Positions 7,054-15,635 of a stretch of 64,000 nucleotides of DNA are shown here, piece by piece. The translations under genes and the position numbers were made by a program. The notes below the pieces were generated by a model. That model made no database searches. It was not told where the DNA came from and worked only from the letters and a program-made list of their open reading frames with translations. The number at the start of each line of letters is the position of its first letter. The stretch's first letter is position 1. Source of the stretch: Nonomuraea helvata. Lineage in GTDB: Bacteria > Actinomycetota > Actinomycetes > Streptosporangiales > Streptosporangiaceae. Location: positions 868,001 through 932,000 of the forward strand of contig NZ_BAAAXV010000008.1 in the NCBI RefSeq assembly GCF_039535785.1. The letters run 5' to 3'.

Positions 7054-9624
7054 ATGGATGACATGGCGCTCACTCGGTCGCTGACCCGCCGCGACATGGC
7101 CCGGCTCCTCGGGGCGGCCGTGGCCGTCGCCGCCGCACCCGCACCGCGAACCGCCCGCCGCGCGGACGTCGCACCCGCACTGGGGCCCGACCGCCGCGCG
7201 GACGTCGACGCCCTGCTCCGGCAGCTGACGCTGGAGGAGAAGATCTCGCTGCTGCACGGCGCCCGGGACCCGGCCTCCAAGGGCCAGGCGGGCTACCTGC
7301 CCGGCGTGCCCCGCCTCGGCATCCCCGAGGTGCGCCTGGCCGACGGGCCCGCCGGGGTGCGGGTCACGGCGAGCGCCACCGCCCTGCCCGCCCCGGTCGC
7401 GCTCGCCGCGACGTTCGCCCCCGACCTCGCCAGGCGGTTCGGCGCGGTCATCGGCCGGGAGGGCCGGGCGCTGGGCATGGACGTGCTGCTGTCGCCCATG
7501 ACCAACATCGTGCGGGTGCCGCAGGCGGGCAGGAACTTCGAGACGCTCGGCGAGGACCCGCTGCTGGCCGCCGCGATGGTCGCGGGCGAGGTGCGCGGCA
7601 TCCAGGGCGAGGGCCTCATCGCCACGGCCAAGCACTACGCCGCCAACAACTTCGAGCATGCCCGCCAGAGCGTCGACGCCCAGGTGGACGAGCGGACCCT
7701 GCGCGAGATCTACCTGCCGGCCTTCGAGGCCGCCGTGGCGGCGGGGGTCGGCTCGGTCATGGCCGCCTACAACCGGGTCAACGGCGTGTACGCCGCCGAG
7801 AACGCGCACCTGCTGACCGAGATCCTGCGCGACGAATGGCGTTTCGCCGGCTGGGTGATGTCCGACTGGTCCGCCACGCACAGCGGCGTGCCCGCCGTCA
7901 CCGCCGGGCTGGACATGGAGATGCCGTCCGGCGTCAACTTCGCCGGCCTGGCCGCCGCCGTCACCTCGGGGAAGCTGGCCGGGTCCGCGGTGGACACCGC
8001 GGTCCGCCGCGTCCTCGTCCAGCTCGACCGGTTCGGCCTGCTCGGCGGCGCCAGGCCGCGACCGGCCCTCGACCCGCGGGCGGGCGCCAGGACTGCGCGG
8101 GAGATCGCGCTGGCGGGCGCGGTGCTGCTGCGCAACGAGCGCGACCTGCTGCCGCTGGACCGCGCCGACCTGGCCGGCCTCGCCGTCATCGGCCCCACCG
8201 CGGCCCATCCGCTGGCGGGCGGCGGCGGCAGCGCCCGGGTGATCCCCGCCCACGCCGAGAGCCCGCTGGACGCCCTGCGCCGTCAGGCCGGGCCAGGCGG
8301 CCGCATCAGCTGGGCGACCGGGGTGGACCTGGAGGGCGTCCCGGTGCCGGCCTCCGCCCTTTCCCTGCGGCGCACCCCGCGGGACGGCACGCCGCAGGGC
8401 AGCACACCCCAGGGCGGCACCTCGCAGGGCGGCACCTCGCAGGCCGCCGCCCAGATCGACCACACCGGCGCGAACGCCCTGCCCCCCGGCACGTCGTGGA
8501 CGTGGACGGGCACGCTGACCGCGCCCGAGACCGGCGACTACGACCTGCGCATCCAGGGCGCGGGCGGCGTGCCCGCGTTCAACGGCTCGATCTCGCTGAC
8601 CGTCGGCGGCGTCAGGACCGGCTCGGTCGGCGCCCTCATCGGCGGTAACAGCAGCCTCATCGCGACCTCCGGCGGCCTGACCAACGCCGGCGGCGTCGTC
8701 CACCTGGAGTCCGGCCGGCCCACGCCGATCACCATCACGGCGACCGGCGCGCCCGGCACGCCGCTGCAGGTCAGGCTGGCCTGGATCACCCCGAGGCGCC
8801 GCCAGGAGGCGCTGCGGGAGGCCGCCGCCCTGGCCGCGGGGGCGCGGACGGCGCTCGTGTTCGCCTTCAACGAGGGCACCGAGGGTGCCGACCGGGCGAG
8901 CCTCGCCCTCGCGAAGGGCCAGGATGCGGTCATCGAGGCCGTGGCCGCCGCCAACGCCCGCACCGCCGTGGTGCTCAACACCGGCGACCCGGTGCTCATG
9001 CCCTGGCTGGAGCGCGTGCCGTCGGTCCTGCAGATGTGGTATCCGGGCCAGGAGGGCGCGGACGCCACCGCCACGCTCCTGCTCGGCGGCGCCGACCCGG
9101 GCGGCAAGCTGCCGGTGACCTTCCCCCGGCGGGCCGAGGACGCGCCCACCGCGCCGGCCGAGCGCTACCCGGGCGAGGGCGGCGTCGCCGTCTACGGCGA
9201 GGGCGTCTTCGTCGGCTACCGGCACTACGACGCCAACCACGTCGAGCCGCTCTTCCCGTTCGGGCACGGCCTGTCCTACACCCGCTTCGCGTACGGCGGC
9301 CTGTCGGTGCGGGCCGCCGGCGGCGGGCTGAGCGTGTCCTTCACCGTCACGAACACCGGCCGCCGGGAGGGCACCGAGGTGGCGCAGGTCTACCTCGGTC
9401 CGCCGCCGCGTCCGCCGGTCCCGATGCCGCCGCGGGCGCTGGCCGGGTTCGCCCGGGTGCGGCTGCGGCCGGGCGAGCGGCGCCGCCTCACCGTGACGGT
9501 GTCCCGGCGCGCGCTGCAGTACTGGTCGGACGGCCGATGGGTGCTCGCGGGCGGCCGCCGTACGGTCCACGTCGGGTCCTCCTCCAGGGACCTGCGCCTG
9601 CGGCAGGAGGTGGCCGTCCGATGA
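7054..9624 (+). CDS. Exported GH3 beta-glycosidase with PA14-like and Fn3-like domains
   Basis: An 856-residue family-3 glycoside hydrolase (beta-glucosidase or beta-xylosidase). A twin-arginine-type signal SLTRRDMARLLGAAVAVAAA at residues 9-28 suggests Tat export. The GH3 N-domain carries the nucleophile D271 in VMSDWSATH. The second GH3 domain is interrupted by a Q/G/T-rich linker (15-base tandem repeats at 8386-8445) and a PA14-like beta-sandwich (about residues 465-580, a carbohydrate-binding module in this family). The C-terminal Fn3-like domain ends the protein. I chose ATG 7054, with AGGGA 9 bases upstream, because it gives the Tat signal; the frame stays open upstream. It stands alone and is divergent from the AOR gene. 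Sugar specificity is not resolvable here. Confidence 0.9.
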   Translation: MDDMALTRSLTRRDMARLLGAAVAVAAAPAPRTARRADVAPALGPDRRADVDALLRQLTLEEKISLLHGARDPASKGQAGYLPGVPRLGIPEVRLADGPAGVRVTASATALPAPVALAATFAPDLARRFGAVIGREGRALGMDVLLSPMTNIVRVPQAGRNFETLGEDPLLAAAMVAGEVRGIQGEGLIATAKHYAANNFEHARQSVDAQVDERTLREIYLPAFEAAVAAGVGSVMAAYNRVNGVYAAENAHLLTEILRDEWRFAGWVMSDWSATHSGVPAVTAGLDMEMPSGVNFAGLAAAVTSGKLAGSAVDTAVRRVLVQLDRFGLLGGARPRPALDPRAGARTAREIALAGAVLLRNERDLLPLDRADLAGLAVIGPTAAHPLAGGGGSARVIPAHAESPLDALRRQAGPGGRISWATGVDLEGVPVPASALSLRRTPRDGTPQGSTPQGGTSQGGTSQAAAQIDHTGANALPPGTSWTWTGTLTAPETGDYDLRIQGAGGVPAFNGSISLTVGGVRTGSVGALIGGNSSLIATSGGLTNAGGVVHLESGRPTPITITATGAPGTPLQVRLAWITPRRRQEALREAAALAAGARTALVFAFNEGTEGADRASLALAKGQDAVIEAVAAANARTAVVLNTGDPVLMPWLERVPSVLQMWYPGQEGADATATLLLGGADPGGKLPVTFPRRAEDAPTAPAERYPGEGGVAVYGEGVFVGYRHYDANHVEPLFPFGHGLSYTRFAYGGLSVRAAGGGLSVSFTVTNTGRREGTEVAQVYLGPPPRPPVPMPPRALAGFARVRLRPGERRRLTVTVSRRALQYWSDGRWVLAGGRRTVHVGSSSRDLRLRQEVAVR
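8386..8445 (+). repeat. Four tandem 15-base repeats inside the GH3 gene
   Basis: Four in-frame 15-base units encode G/S-T-P/S-Q-G pentapeptides (from residue 445), forming a flexible linker before the PA14-like domain. The last two units are nearly identical at DNA level, which suggests recent slippage. Confidence 0.85.
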
Positions 9625-9687
9625 TGCGCGGAGGGGGCGCTCTGCGAGATCATTGAGACCCCCCGGGACTCGCGAAGGGTTGACTCC

Positions 9688-10659
9688 GTGACGAGAGTTT
9701 CGCTGATCGTGCCGTGCTACAACGCGAGCAGGACCCTGCGTCTGTGCCTGGAGTCCGTGCTGTCCCAGACCCGGCTGCCCGACGAGATCGTCGTGGTGGA
9801 CGACGCCAGCGACGACGGCTCTCCGGCCATCGCCGAGGAGCTCGGCTGCCGCGTCGTACGGCTGCCCGCCAACCGCGGCGTCTCGGCGGCCAGGAACGCC
9901 GGGGTGGAGAGCACCACCGGCGACGTGATCTTCTTCCTCGACAGCGACGTGGCGTTGGGGCCGGACGCGGTCGCCAACGCCGTGCGGCTGCTGGAGGACG
10001 ATCCCGGTCTCGGCTGTGTGCACGGCGTCTACGACACCGAGCCGCTCATCGACGACGGCCCCGTCGAGCGCTACCGCCTCCTCCACCAGGTCCACTGGCG
10101 GCGCAGGCATCTCGGCGAGGTCAACAGCGTCGTGTTCGCGCTGGCCGCGATCCGCCGCGCGGTGTGGCTGGAGGCGGGCCGGCTCGACGAGGGCCTGCGT
10201 GACAGCGAGGACGTCGAGTACAGCAGCCGCCTGGCCGTGCGCACGCGGATCCTGCTGAGCGACGCCGTGATGGGCCGCCACGACGAGGGCCACCGGTTCC
10301 TGCCGGTCCTCGCCGAGCAGTGGCGGCGCGCCCTGCCGCTGATCCCGCTCGCGCTGGCCACGGCCAGGCGCGGCGCCGCCAAGCCGGAGAACGCCAACAG
10401 CCGGGCCGGCATCCTCGCCTGCGCGCTCGCACTGGCCTGCCTGCCGCTGGCGCTGCTGCATCCGGCGCTGCTCCTGGTGCCGGTGGCGCTGGTCGGGTGG
10501 TTCGTGGTGGCGGACCCCGAGCTGCTGCGATTCGTGCACCGGCAGCGCGGGGCGGCCTTCACGGCCTTCTTCATGGCCGTCCACCTGGCGGTCCACGTGG
10601 TGCTCGTCACGGGCCTGGCGGTGGGCTCCCTGCGCGTGCTCAGGAGAGCCCCCGCCTGA
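9688..10659 (+). CDS. Membrane-associated family-2 glycosyltransferase
   Basis: A 323-residue GT2 enzyme. It starts MTRVSLIVPCYNASRTLRLC and has the nucleotide-sugar motifs VVVDDASDD and FFLDSDV, then an acceptor region containing DEGLRDSEDVEYSSRL. Two to three hydrophobic C-terminal segments (about residues 245-275 and 290-312) would anchor it to the membrane. The GTG at 9688 is used with AAGGG upstream. It follows the GH3 gene by 63 bases in the same direction but has no clear functional link to it. Acceptor and donor are unknown; a cell-envelope glycolipid role is inferred from the membrane anchor. Confidence 0.85.
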   Translation: MTRVSLIVPCYNASRTLRLCLESVLSQTRLPDEIVVVDDASDDGSPAIAEELGCRVVRLPANRGVSAARNAGVESTTGDVIFFLDSDVALGPDAVANAVRLLEDDPGLGCVHGVYDTEPLIDDGPVERYRLLHQVHWRRRHLGEVNSVVFALAAIRRAVWLEAGRLDEGLRDSEDVEYSSRLAVRTRILLSDAVMGRHDEGHRFLPVLAEQWRRALPLIPLALATARRGAAKPENANSRAGILACALALACLPLALLHPALLLVPVALVGWFVVADPELLRFVHRQRGAAFTAFFMAVHLAVHVVLVTGLAVGSLRVLRRAPA

Positions 10660-10668
10660 CGGCGCGGG

Positions 10669-11034
10669 TCACTCGGCGTCGCGCGCCGGAACGTCCGCGA
10701 CGACGGCCCTGATCCACGACGCCACCACCCGTCCGAGCAGCGAACGAGGCGCCAGGGCGCCGGCCGTGCCCTGTCCGGCGGAGATGAGCGTCACCGTCCG
10801 GGTGACCTGTCCCGCGACCAGGCAGGTCGTGGTCGCGGCGCCGAGGACGACCCACAGGTCGTATCCCTGGGGGAGCAACATGAGCACGAATGTCACGTAC
10901 GTCACCAGTACGCCCACGAAAACGACCACCCAGGCAGCGCGCTGCTCCCTGAGGGGGCGGCCACCGGACGGCTGCGCGGCCCGGCGAGGGGCACGCCCGC
11001 GGCTCCTGGCGGAAGGTGCGGTCGACGTCGCCAT
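10669..11034 (-). CDS. Small hypothetical membrane protein
   Basis: A 121-residue protein of no recognised family. A basic, Arg/Ser-rich N-terminus (MATSTAPSARSRGRAPRR) precedes two hydrophobic helices (about residues 35-57 and 64-82) and a soluble C-terminal tail ending VADVPARDAE. The start is fixed by a strong AAGGAGG (11041-11047) 6 bases upstream of ATG 11034; the frame is open further upstream but without a ribosome site. It is convergent with the GT2 gene, whose stop lies 9 bases away. Function unknown. Confidence 0.75.
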   Translation of the reverse strand: MATSTAPSARSRGRAPRRAAQPSGGRPLREQRAAWVVVFVGVLVTYVTFVLMLLPQGYDLWVVLGAATTTCLVAGQVTRTVTLISAGQGTAGALAPRSLLGRVVASWIRAVVADVPARDAE

Positions 11035-11232
11035 GAGCGACCTCCTTGATCCTTGTCGACTCCAGGTGGGAGCGCCGAATGCGGAACGGCCGCTTTCAAG
11101 GCGCCGGCTTACGACGAACCTCGTGTGACAACGCCTGGGCAAACAGGGATGTGAGAGTTCCTCGTGGACAGCAGCATGACATGACCGGTCGCGCTCCGTG
11201 GGGGCCGGAATGGCGTTCGCGGGGAGAAATGA

Positions 11233-11272
11233 CGGAGAGGTCTCCCGTTTGCCCGGGAGACCTCTCCGTTTT
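11233..11272 (+). terminator. Perfect 15-bp hairpin followed by TTTT
   Basis: Arms CGGAGAGGTCTCCCG (11233-11247) and their exact complement (11254-11268) enclose a 6-base loop and are followed by TTTT on the plus strand. This is a textbook intrinsic terminator, yet no plus-strand gene precedes it. It may end an unrecognised small transcript or act on minus-strand read-through from the operon ending at 11754. Confidence 0.75.
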
Positions 11273-11370
11273 CAGCTGGTCCCGGCGCCCCTCCTGGAGT
11301 CAGCAGACAGTCGCGCCGGAATCATGGAGGAAAAGAATTGCCCCTCATATCGAGGGCCAACCCTCCTCCG

Positions 11371-11397
11371 CTTGCGGCCAAAAGTCCTGGCCGCAAG
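11371..11397. other. Perfect 10-bp inverted repeat
   Basis: Arms CTTGCGGCCA and TGGCCGCAAG flank a 7-base loop (11381-11387). There is no T-run on either side, so it is more likely an RNA structure or a protein-binding site than a terminator. Confidence 0.5.
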
Positions 11398-11753
11398 CTC
11401 GAACACGATGATTGTACATGTGCCCGTCAGGCGGCAAATCTCCTGCTCCAGGGCCTTAGGACAATGCGGACTAATCTCCTCAAAGAGTGTGAAACGGAAA
11501 TCGGGCTCCCCGGTCCGCTCGCCACAACTCCGGGGCGCCGCAGGAAAATGCCTACTGTCATCCGGCTGGAATTATTTGAATATCCGACTGGCCGCAGCGA
11601 TTTCTTTCTGGAATATGCGGCGACTTTCGCGCGGATCCGGCTGCGAAGTGCGCAGGTAAAACTTCACCACGAACAAACGCGGGCGTGTCGCGCAGGGCAT
11701 CATCACTCTCCGCATTCCATCGATGACCTAACGTTATCGAAATGGCGCTGAAT

Positions 11754-12983
11754 TCACCGCGCGCCCGTCTTCGCGGCCTGCTGATACACCTCCGCCGTCT
11801 CGGCGGCGGCGCGGGACCAGCTGAGGCTCTCCCTGACGAACCGCTCGCCCCGCTCGGCCAACCCGCGGCGGAGCGTGGCGTCGGTCATGACCGCGATCAC
11901 GCCCCGCGCGATGTCGCCGGGCTCGCCCGCCCGCACCACGTACGCGGCGGGCGCGTCCGGGTCGGGGCCGAGGAAGAGCCGAGAGAAGCCGTCACCCAGG
12001 ATCGCCGCCCGCCCCATCGCCATCGCCTCGGTCGCCACCAGCCCGAACGGCTCGAACAGCGACGGGAACACGCACGCGTCGGCCAGCTCGTAGTGCTCCA
12101 GCAGCTCCTGCCCCTGAACGAACCTGCCGGAGGCCAGCACCCGCCCCCGCAACCCGGTCGAGGCGACGATCCGCTCCACACCCGCCACGTCGCCCTCGCC
12201 GACGATCAGCAGCCGCAGCCCCGGCACCGCGTCCACCACCGTCCGCATCGCCTCGAGGAGCTGGTAGACGCCCTTCTGCCGCTCGATCCTGCCCACGAAC
12301 AGCAGGACGGGATCCCCTTCCGGCAGCCCCAGCCTCTCGCGCAGGGCCCGCGCCCCGGCACTCAGCGTGTCCCGTCCGTACGACGGGAGCACCCCCTCGA
12401 ACGTCCCGCCCAGCGGCACGACGTCGATGGGCGTCCGGTCCCAGCCCGCGGCCCTCAGCTGGTCGCCCACCTCCGGCGTGGCCACCACCACGCGGCGGGA
12501 GATCCTGGCCAGCCGGCGCTCCAGTGCGGCGAACACGTTGAGCGGGTCGGTGATACTGCGCTGCGGCGCGACGCCGTACTCCGTGGTGTGCACGTGGAAG
12601 ACCACCGGCAGCCGCAGCACGTAGTGGCAGAGCAGACCCGACAGGAAGTTCGTGGAGTCGTGCACGGCCACCAGGTCGGGCCGCTCGCGGCGGCGGCACA
12701 GCCGCAGGAAGTAACGCCAGTTGCTGACCACGACCTGCAACGCGAGCAGCAGGAACTCCGCGCGCCTGGTGCGGTTGAGCCGCTTGCCGCTGACGAAGGC
12801 CGTCCGCGGCCGGTACACGCGGATGCCGCCGACACTCTCGTCCACCGGCTGCCGGCCGTCGTTCGGCGTGTACACCGTCAGCTCGTGCTCGCGGGCCAGG
12901 TACGGCGTGATCAGCTCGACGTACCTGCCCAGGCCGGCGGTGATGTTCGGCGGGAACTGGTTGACGACGTAGGCGATTCTCAT
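11754..12983 (-). CDS. GT4-type glycosyltransferase
   Basis: A 409-residue GT-B fold glycosyltransferase. The N-terminal Rossmann domain has the NQFPPNITAGLGRYVELI loop, and the C-terminal domain has LLFVGRIERQKGVYQLLEA and FPSLFEPFGLVATEAMAMG, the retaining EX7E signature of GT family 4. It is cytoplasmic or membrane-peripheral. Its ATG overlaps the stop of the flippase gene (ATGA). It is the last gene of the seven-gene operon and probably adds a sugar to the lipid-linked glycan that the flippase moves. Donor and acceptor are unknown. Confidence 0.9.
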   Translation of the reverse strand: MRIAYVVNQFPPNITAGLGRYVELITPYLAREHELTVYTPNDGRQPVDESVGGIRVYRPRTAFVSGKRLNRTRRAEFLLLALQVVVSNWRYFLRLCRRRERPDLVAVHDSTNFLSGLLCHYVLRLPVVFHVHTTEYGVAPQRSITDPLNVFAALERRLARISRRVVVATPEVGDQLRAAGWDRTPIDVVPLGGTFEGVLPSYGRDTLSAGARALRERLGLPEGDPVLLFVGRIERQKGVYQLLEAMRTVVDAVPGLRLLIVGEGDVAGVERIVASTGLRGRVLASGRFVQGQELLEHYELADACVFPSLFEPFGLVATEAMAMGRAAILGDGFSRLFLGPDPDAPAAYVVRAGEPGDIARGVIAVMTDATLRRGLAERGERFVRESLSWSRAAAETAEVYQQAAKTGAR

Positions 12984-14218
12984 GTCGGGCTCCGGTAGAC
13001 ACGGGCGGCCGCGGCCGCCACGACGGCCAGCAGGACGAGGTTGGCCAGCGCGAACCCCGCGAGCCCGCCGGCCAGGCCCTGCCAGCGGATGCAGGCGGCC
13101 AGCGCGGCCAGCGCGGGCGGCGTCCCGGCCGCCAGACAGCCGATGAGCACCTTCGCCCCGCGCACCCCGTCCATGGACAGGGCGACGGAGTACAGGTTGA
13201 ACGCCGTGTGCGCGCCGATGCCCAGCGCCGACAGCGCCATCAGGCCGAGCGAGTACGGGTAGTCGCCGCTCATCAGCAGGAAGAACACCGTGCTCGCGGC
13301 GAACGAGACCACCGCGGTGACCCCGGCCACGGCCGGGACCAGCCGGGCGATCCGCCGCATCAGCAGCGGCTTGTCCGAGGTGGCCATCGCGGGCAGCAGC
13401 ACCAGCCCGATCCCGTCGGTGAACACCACGCCGAGCAGCCGCTTCGGGAAGCCGTTGTAGACCGAGTACACGCCGACGTCCGCCGGGCCCGCCCAGTGGT
13501 TCAGGAAGATCGCGTCGATGCCGAACAGCACGCCGGTGAGCGCGGCGATGACCGTCACGTACATGCCGTGCCGGTACAGCGACCGCGCCAGCCGGGCCGA
13601 CCACAGACGCGGCCGCACCCGCACCGCCGCCAGCGCCGCCAGGGCGAACGCCACGTTCGTGGCGATCAGCGCCACCAGGTACGGCTCCGCCTCCCTGACG
13701 CCCAGCACCAGCAGGCAGAACGAGGCCGCGGCCAGGTAGGCGACCGCGATGGTCAGCTTGAGCCCCGCCACGAACGCGAACCTCTTCAGCCCGCGCAGGA
13801 AGCTCTCGGTGAGCTGGTTCACCGTCATCGACGCCGCGAGCGCCAGGCCGAAGCCGAGCGTGCGGGCGTCCACGTTCAGCGCCGCCGTCAGCAGCGGCGC
13901 CGCCACCATGCCCAGCACGGCCAGCCCTGCGGTCACCGCGAGCGTGGCGAGCAGCGCCGTGGCGACCAGCTCGGGCCGCCGCTCCGGATCCGCCCTGGGC
14001 AGCTCCTGCAGCATCACGTAGTGCAGGCTCGTCAGCATGCCGACGGTGACGATCAGCGCGATCGACAGCACCACCGTGAACTGGCCGAACGCGCTCGCCC
14101 CCGCCCCCCGGGCGATGACCAGCGTGGTCGCCGCCGCCGTGCCGCTGGCCACCGTGCTCACCAGCGTCGGCCCGGCCACCTGCCGCAGGTCCGCCGCGCG
14201 GGTCTTCAGGACCTGCAC
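12980..14218 (-). CDS. Polysaccharide/lipid-linked oligosaccharide flippase (MOP superfamily)
   Basis: A 412-residue polytopic membrane protein with about 12 predicted hydrophobic helices and the Wzx/RfbX-like pattern (TLVSTVASGTAAATTLVIAR at the start, FLNHWAGPADVGVYSVYNG in the middle). Proteins of this type translocate lipid-linked glycans across the membrane. The GTG start at 14218 lies inside the end of the nucleotidyltransferase gene (13-base overlap), and the stop overlaps the GT4 start. The tight packing suggests stoichiometric translation. Export of a glycan made by the neighbouring transferases is inferred from context. Confidence 0.88.
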   Translation of the reverse strand: MQVLKTRAADLRQVAGPTLVSTVASGTAAATTLVIARGAGASAFGQFTVVLSIALIVTVGMLTSLHYVMLQELPRADPERRPELVATALLATLAVTAGLAVLGMVAAPLLTAALNVDARTLGFGLALAASMTVNQLTESFLRGLKRFAFVAGLKLTIAVAYLAAASFCLLVLGVREAEPYLVALIATNVAFALAALAAVRVRPRLWSARLARSLYRHGMYVTVIAALTGVLFGIDAIFLNHWAGPADVGVYSVYNGFPKRLLGVVFTDGIGLVLLPAMATSDKPLLMRRIARLVPAVAGVTAVVSFAASTVFFLLMSGDYPYSLGLMALSALGIGAHTAFNLYSVALSMDGVRGAKVLIGCLAAGTPPALAALAACIRWQGLAGGLAGFALANLVLLAVVAAAAARVYRSPT

Positions 14219-14952
14219 CGCTGGTACGCCTGCCGGGCGAACGCCAGGTCGTCCGCGGTGTTGATGCCGCGCGCCTCGTCCGGGTCGGCCACCGGCACCA
14301 CGGTCACCGGCAGGCCCCCAATCCGCGACAGGTGCGGCAGGAAGGGCAGGAAGTTCACCTCGCCGGTGGCCGCGCCCTGCGCCGCCTCCGCCGCGTACCG
14401 CTCCCATGCCGCCCGCAGCCCCTCGGTGGCAAGGCAGAACACCCCGACGTCGCTGAGCCCGCCCGGGCGGCACTCGTCGCCCTCGCGGGACTGCCGCACA
14501 CGTACGAGCTCGCCGCCGGACAGCTCGTACTCCACGTACGGCTCGGCCATCGGCACCAGCGGCAGGGTCAGCCCCTTGCCCGGGTGGGCGGCGACGACCT
14601 CGCGCACGGTGTCGGGGGACAGGTTCGCCTGGTCGCCCCAGACCACCAGGATCGTCTCGTACGCCGCCCAGTGCCCCGCGGCCCCGAAGATCGCGTCCCC
14701 CATGCCGGTCGGCCGCTCCTGCACGCTCACCGACACCGTGCCCGCGCCGATCTCCGCGGCCGCGAGCTCGCGGAACGGGCCCGCGCCGTCGGGGGAGACG
14801 ACGACGTGGACGTGCTCGGTCCACGGCCGCAGCCGCCGCAGCAGCAGGTGCCACACGGTGACACCCTCAGCCACCTCGATCATGATCTTCGGGATGCCCT
14901 GGCCCAGCCTGGTGCCACGCCCTGCGGCCGGTATCACCGCACAAATACTCAC
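14206..14952 (-). CDS. Sugar-phosphate nucleotidyltransferase
   Basis: A 248-residue NTP-transferase-fold enzyme. The pyrophosphorylase loop is AVIPAAGRGTRLGQGIPKIMIEV; VWGDQANLS carries the metal/sugar aspartate; EVNFLPFL is the typical later motif. It probably converts a sugar 1-phosphate and NTP to an activated sugar for the operon's glycosyltransferases. The GTG start overlaps the stop of the HAD gene (GTGA). It lacks the hexapeptide acyltransferase domain of GlmU. Nucleotide and sugar preference cannot be deduced. Confidence 0.85.
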   Translation of the reverse strand: MSICAVIPAAGRGTRLGQGIPKIMIEVAEGVTVWHLLLRRLRPWTEHVHVVVSPDGAGPFRELAAAEIGAGTVSVSVQERPTGMGDAIFGAAGHWAAYETILVVWGDQANLSPDTVREVVAAHPGKGLTLPLVPMAEPYVEYELSGGELVRVRQSREGDECRPGGLSDVGVFCLATEGLRAAWERYAAEAAQGAATGEVNFLPFLPHLSRIGGLPVTVVPVADPDEARGINTADDLAFARQAYQRCRS

Positions 14953-15635
14953 GTCATCTCCAACAGGGACACGATGTCGTCCAGCCCGCGCACCGCGACC
15001 GCGCCGGGGGCGGGCTCGGCGGTGTGAACGTGCAGCGTCGCCAGCCCGGCGCCGACGGCGGAGGCCACCCCGTGCGGGGAGTCCTCCAGCACGACGGCCT
15101 CGGCGGGATCGACGTGCCAGCGGCGGCAGGCCAGGCGGTAGAACTCGGGGTCCGGCTTGCTCACCGGCACGTCGTCGGCGGTGAGCACGTCACGGAAGCA
15201 CGCCCCCAGCGCCGAGCCCGTCAGCACCCGCTCCACCGACCCGCGGCTGCCACTGGTGACCAGGTACGCCACCCGCCCGCCGCCGGTCAGCCGGTCGAGC
15301 AGCCGGCGCGCCCCGGGGAACGGCCGGACCCGGCCCTGCTCGACGAACCGCCGGTAGAGCTCCTGCTTGCGCCGCGCCAGCCGCCCGGCCACCTCGCGGT
15401 CCCCGGTCAGCAGCGCGGCCACCTCGGCGGTGCTCGCGCCCGCGTGGTCGGCGTACCGGAAGGACGGGAGGGCGGCCGGGACGACCTCGGCGATGGCCTG
15501 CCTGAAGGCGGCCTCGTGCGCGGGGAACGAGTCCACGAGCGTCCCGTCGAGATCGCACAACCACACCCGCCGCCCGGCGACCACCCCCGCCAGCACCGCC
15601 GTGGCGGCGGGAGCGGAACCCGTGGGGCCGGTCAT
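14949..15635 (-). CDS. HAD-superfamily sugar phosphatase / phosphomutase-like
   Basis: A 228-residue HAD hydrolase of the beta-phosphoglucomutase/phosphatase type. Motif I is CDLDGTLVDS, with an alpha-helical cap, LVTSGSRGSVERVL (motif II), and VSKPDPEFYRLA and VLEDSPHGV (motifs III/IV). It probably dephosphorylates or isomerises a sugar phosphate feeding the adjacent nucleotidyltransferase. Its ATG overlaps the stop of the CofD-like gene (ATGA). Substrate unknown. Confidence 0.85.
   Translation of the reverse strand: MTGPTGSAPAATAVLAGVVAGRRVWLCDLDGTLVDSFPAHEAAFRQAIAEVVPAALPSFRYADHAGASTAEVAALLTGDREVAGRLARRKQELYRRFVEQGRVRPFPGARRLLDRLTGGGRVAYLVTSGSRGSVERVLTGSALGACFRDVLTADDVPVSKPDPEFYRLACRRWHVDPAEAVVLEDSPHGVASAVGAGLATLHVHTAEPAPGAVAVRGLDDIVSLLEMT

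Larger units (their letters stand above)
11035..11753. other. Gene-free, AT-richer gap of about 0.7 kb
   Basis: No open frame on either strand shows actinomycete codon bias or a recognisable protein. From about 11330 the GC content falls visibly (runs such as ggaattatttgaatat). The gap contains a perfect 15-bp terminator-like hairpin (11233-11272) and a second perfect 10-bp hairpin (11371-11397). It sits between the start of a small membrane-protein gene and the end of the seven-gene glycan operon. It may hold regulatory RNA or the remains of a lost gene. Confidence 0.6.

Noticed and set aside
6970..10596. Open frame of about 1200 codons antisense to the GH3 and GT2 genes
   Set aside because: No domain or ribosome site; amino-acid composition is that of reversed high-GC coding sequence.
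11198..11751. Two overlapping plus-strand frames in the AT-rich gap
   Set aside because: Codon use is random, no ribosome site or family, and both are crossed by the hairpins. Treated as noncoding.
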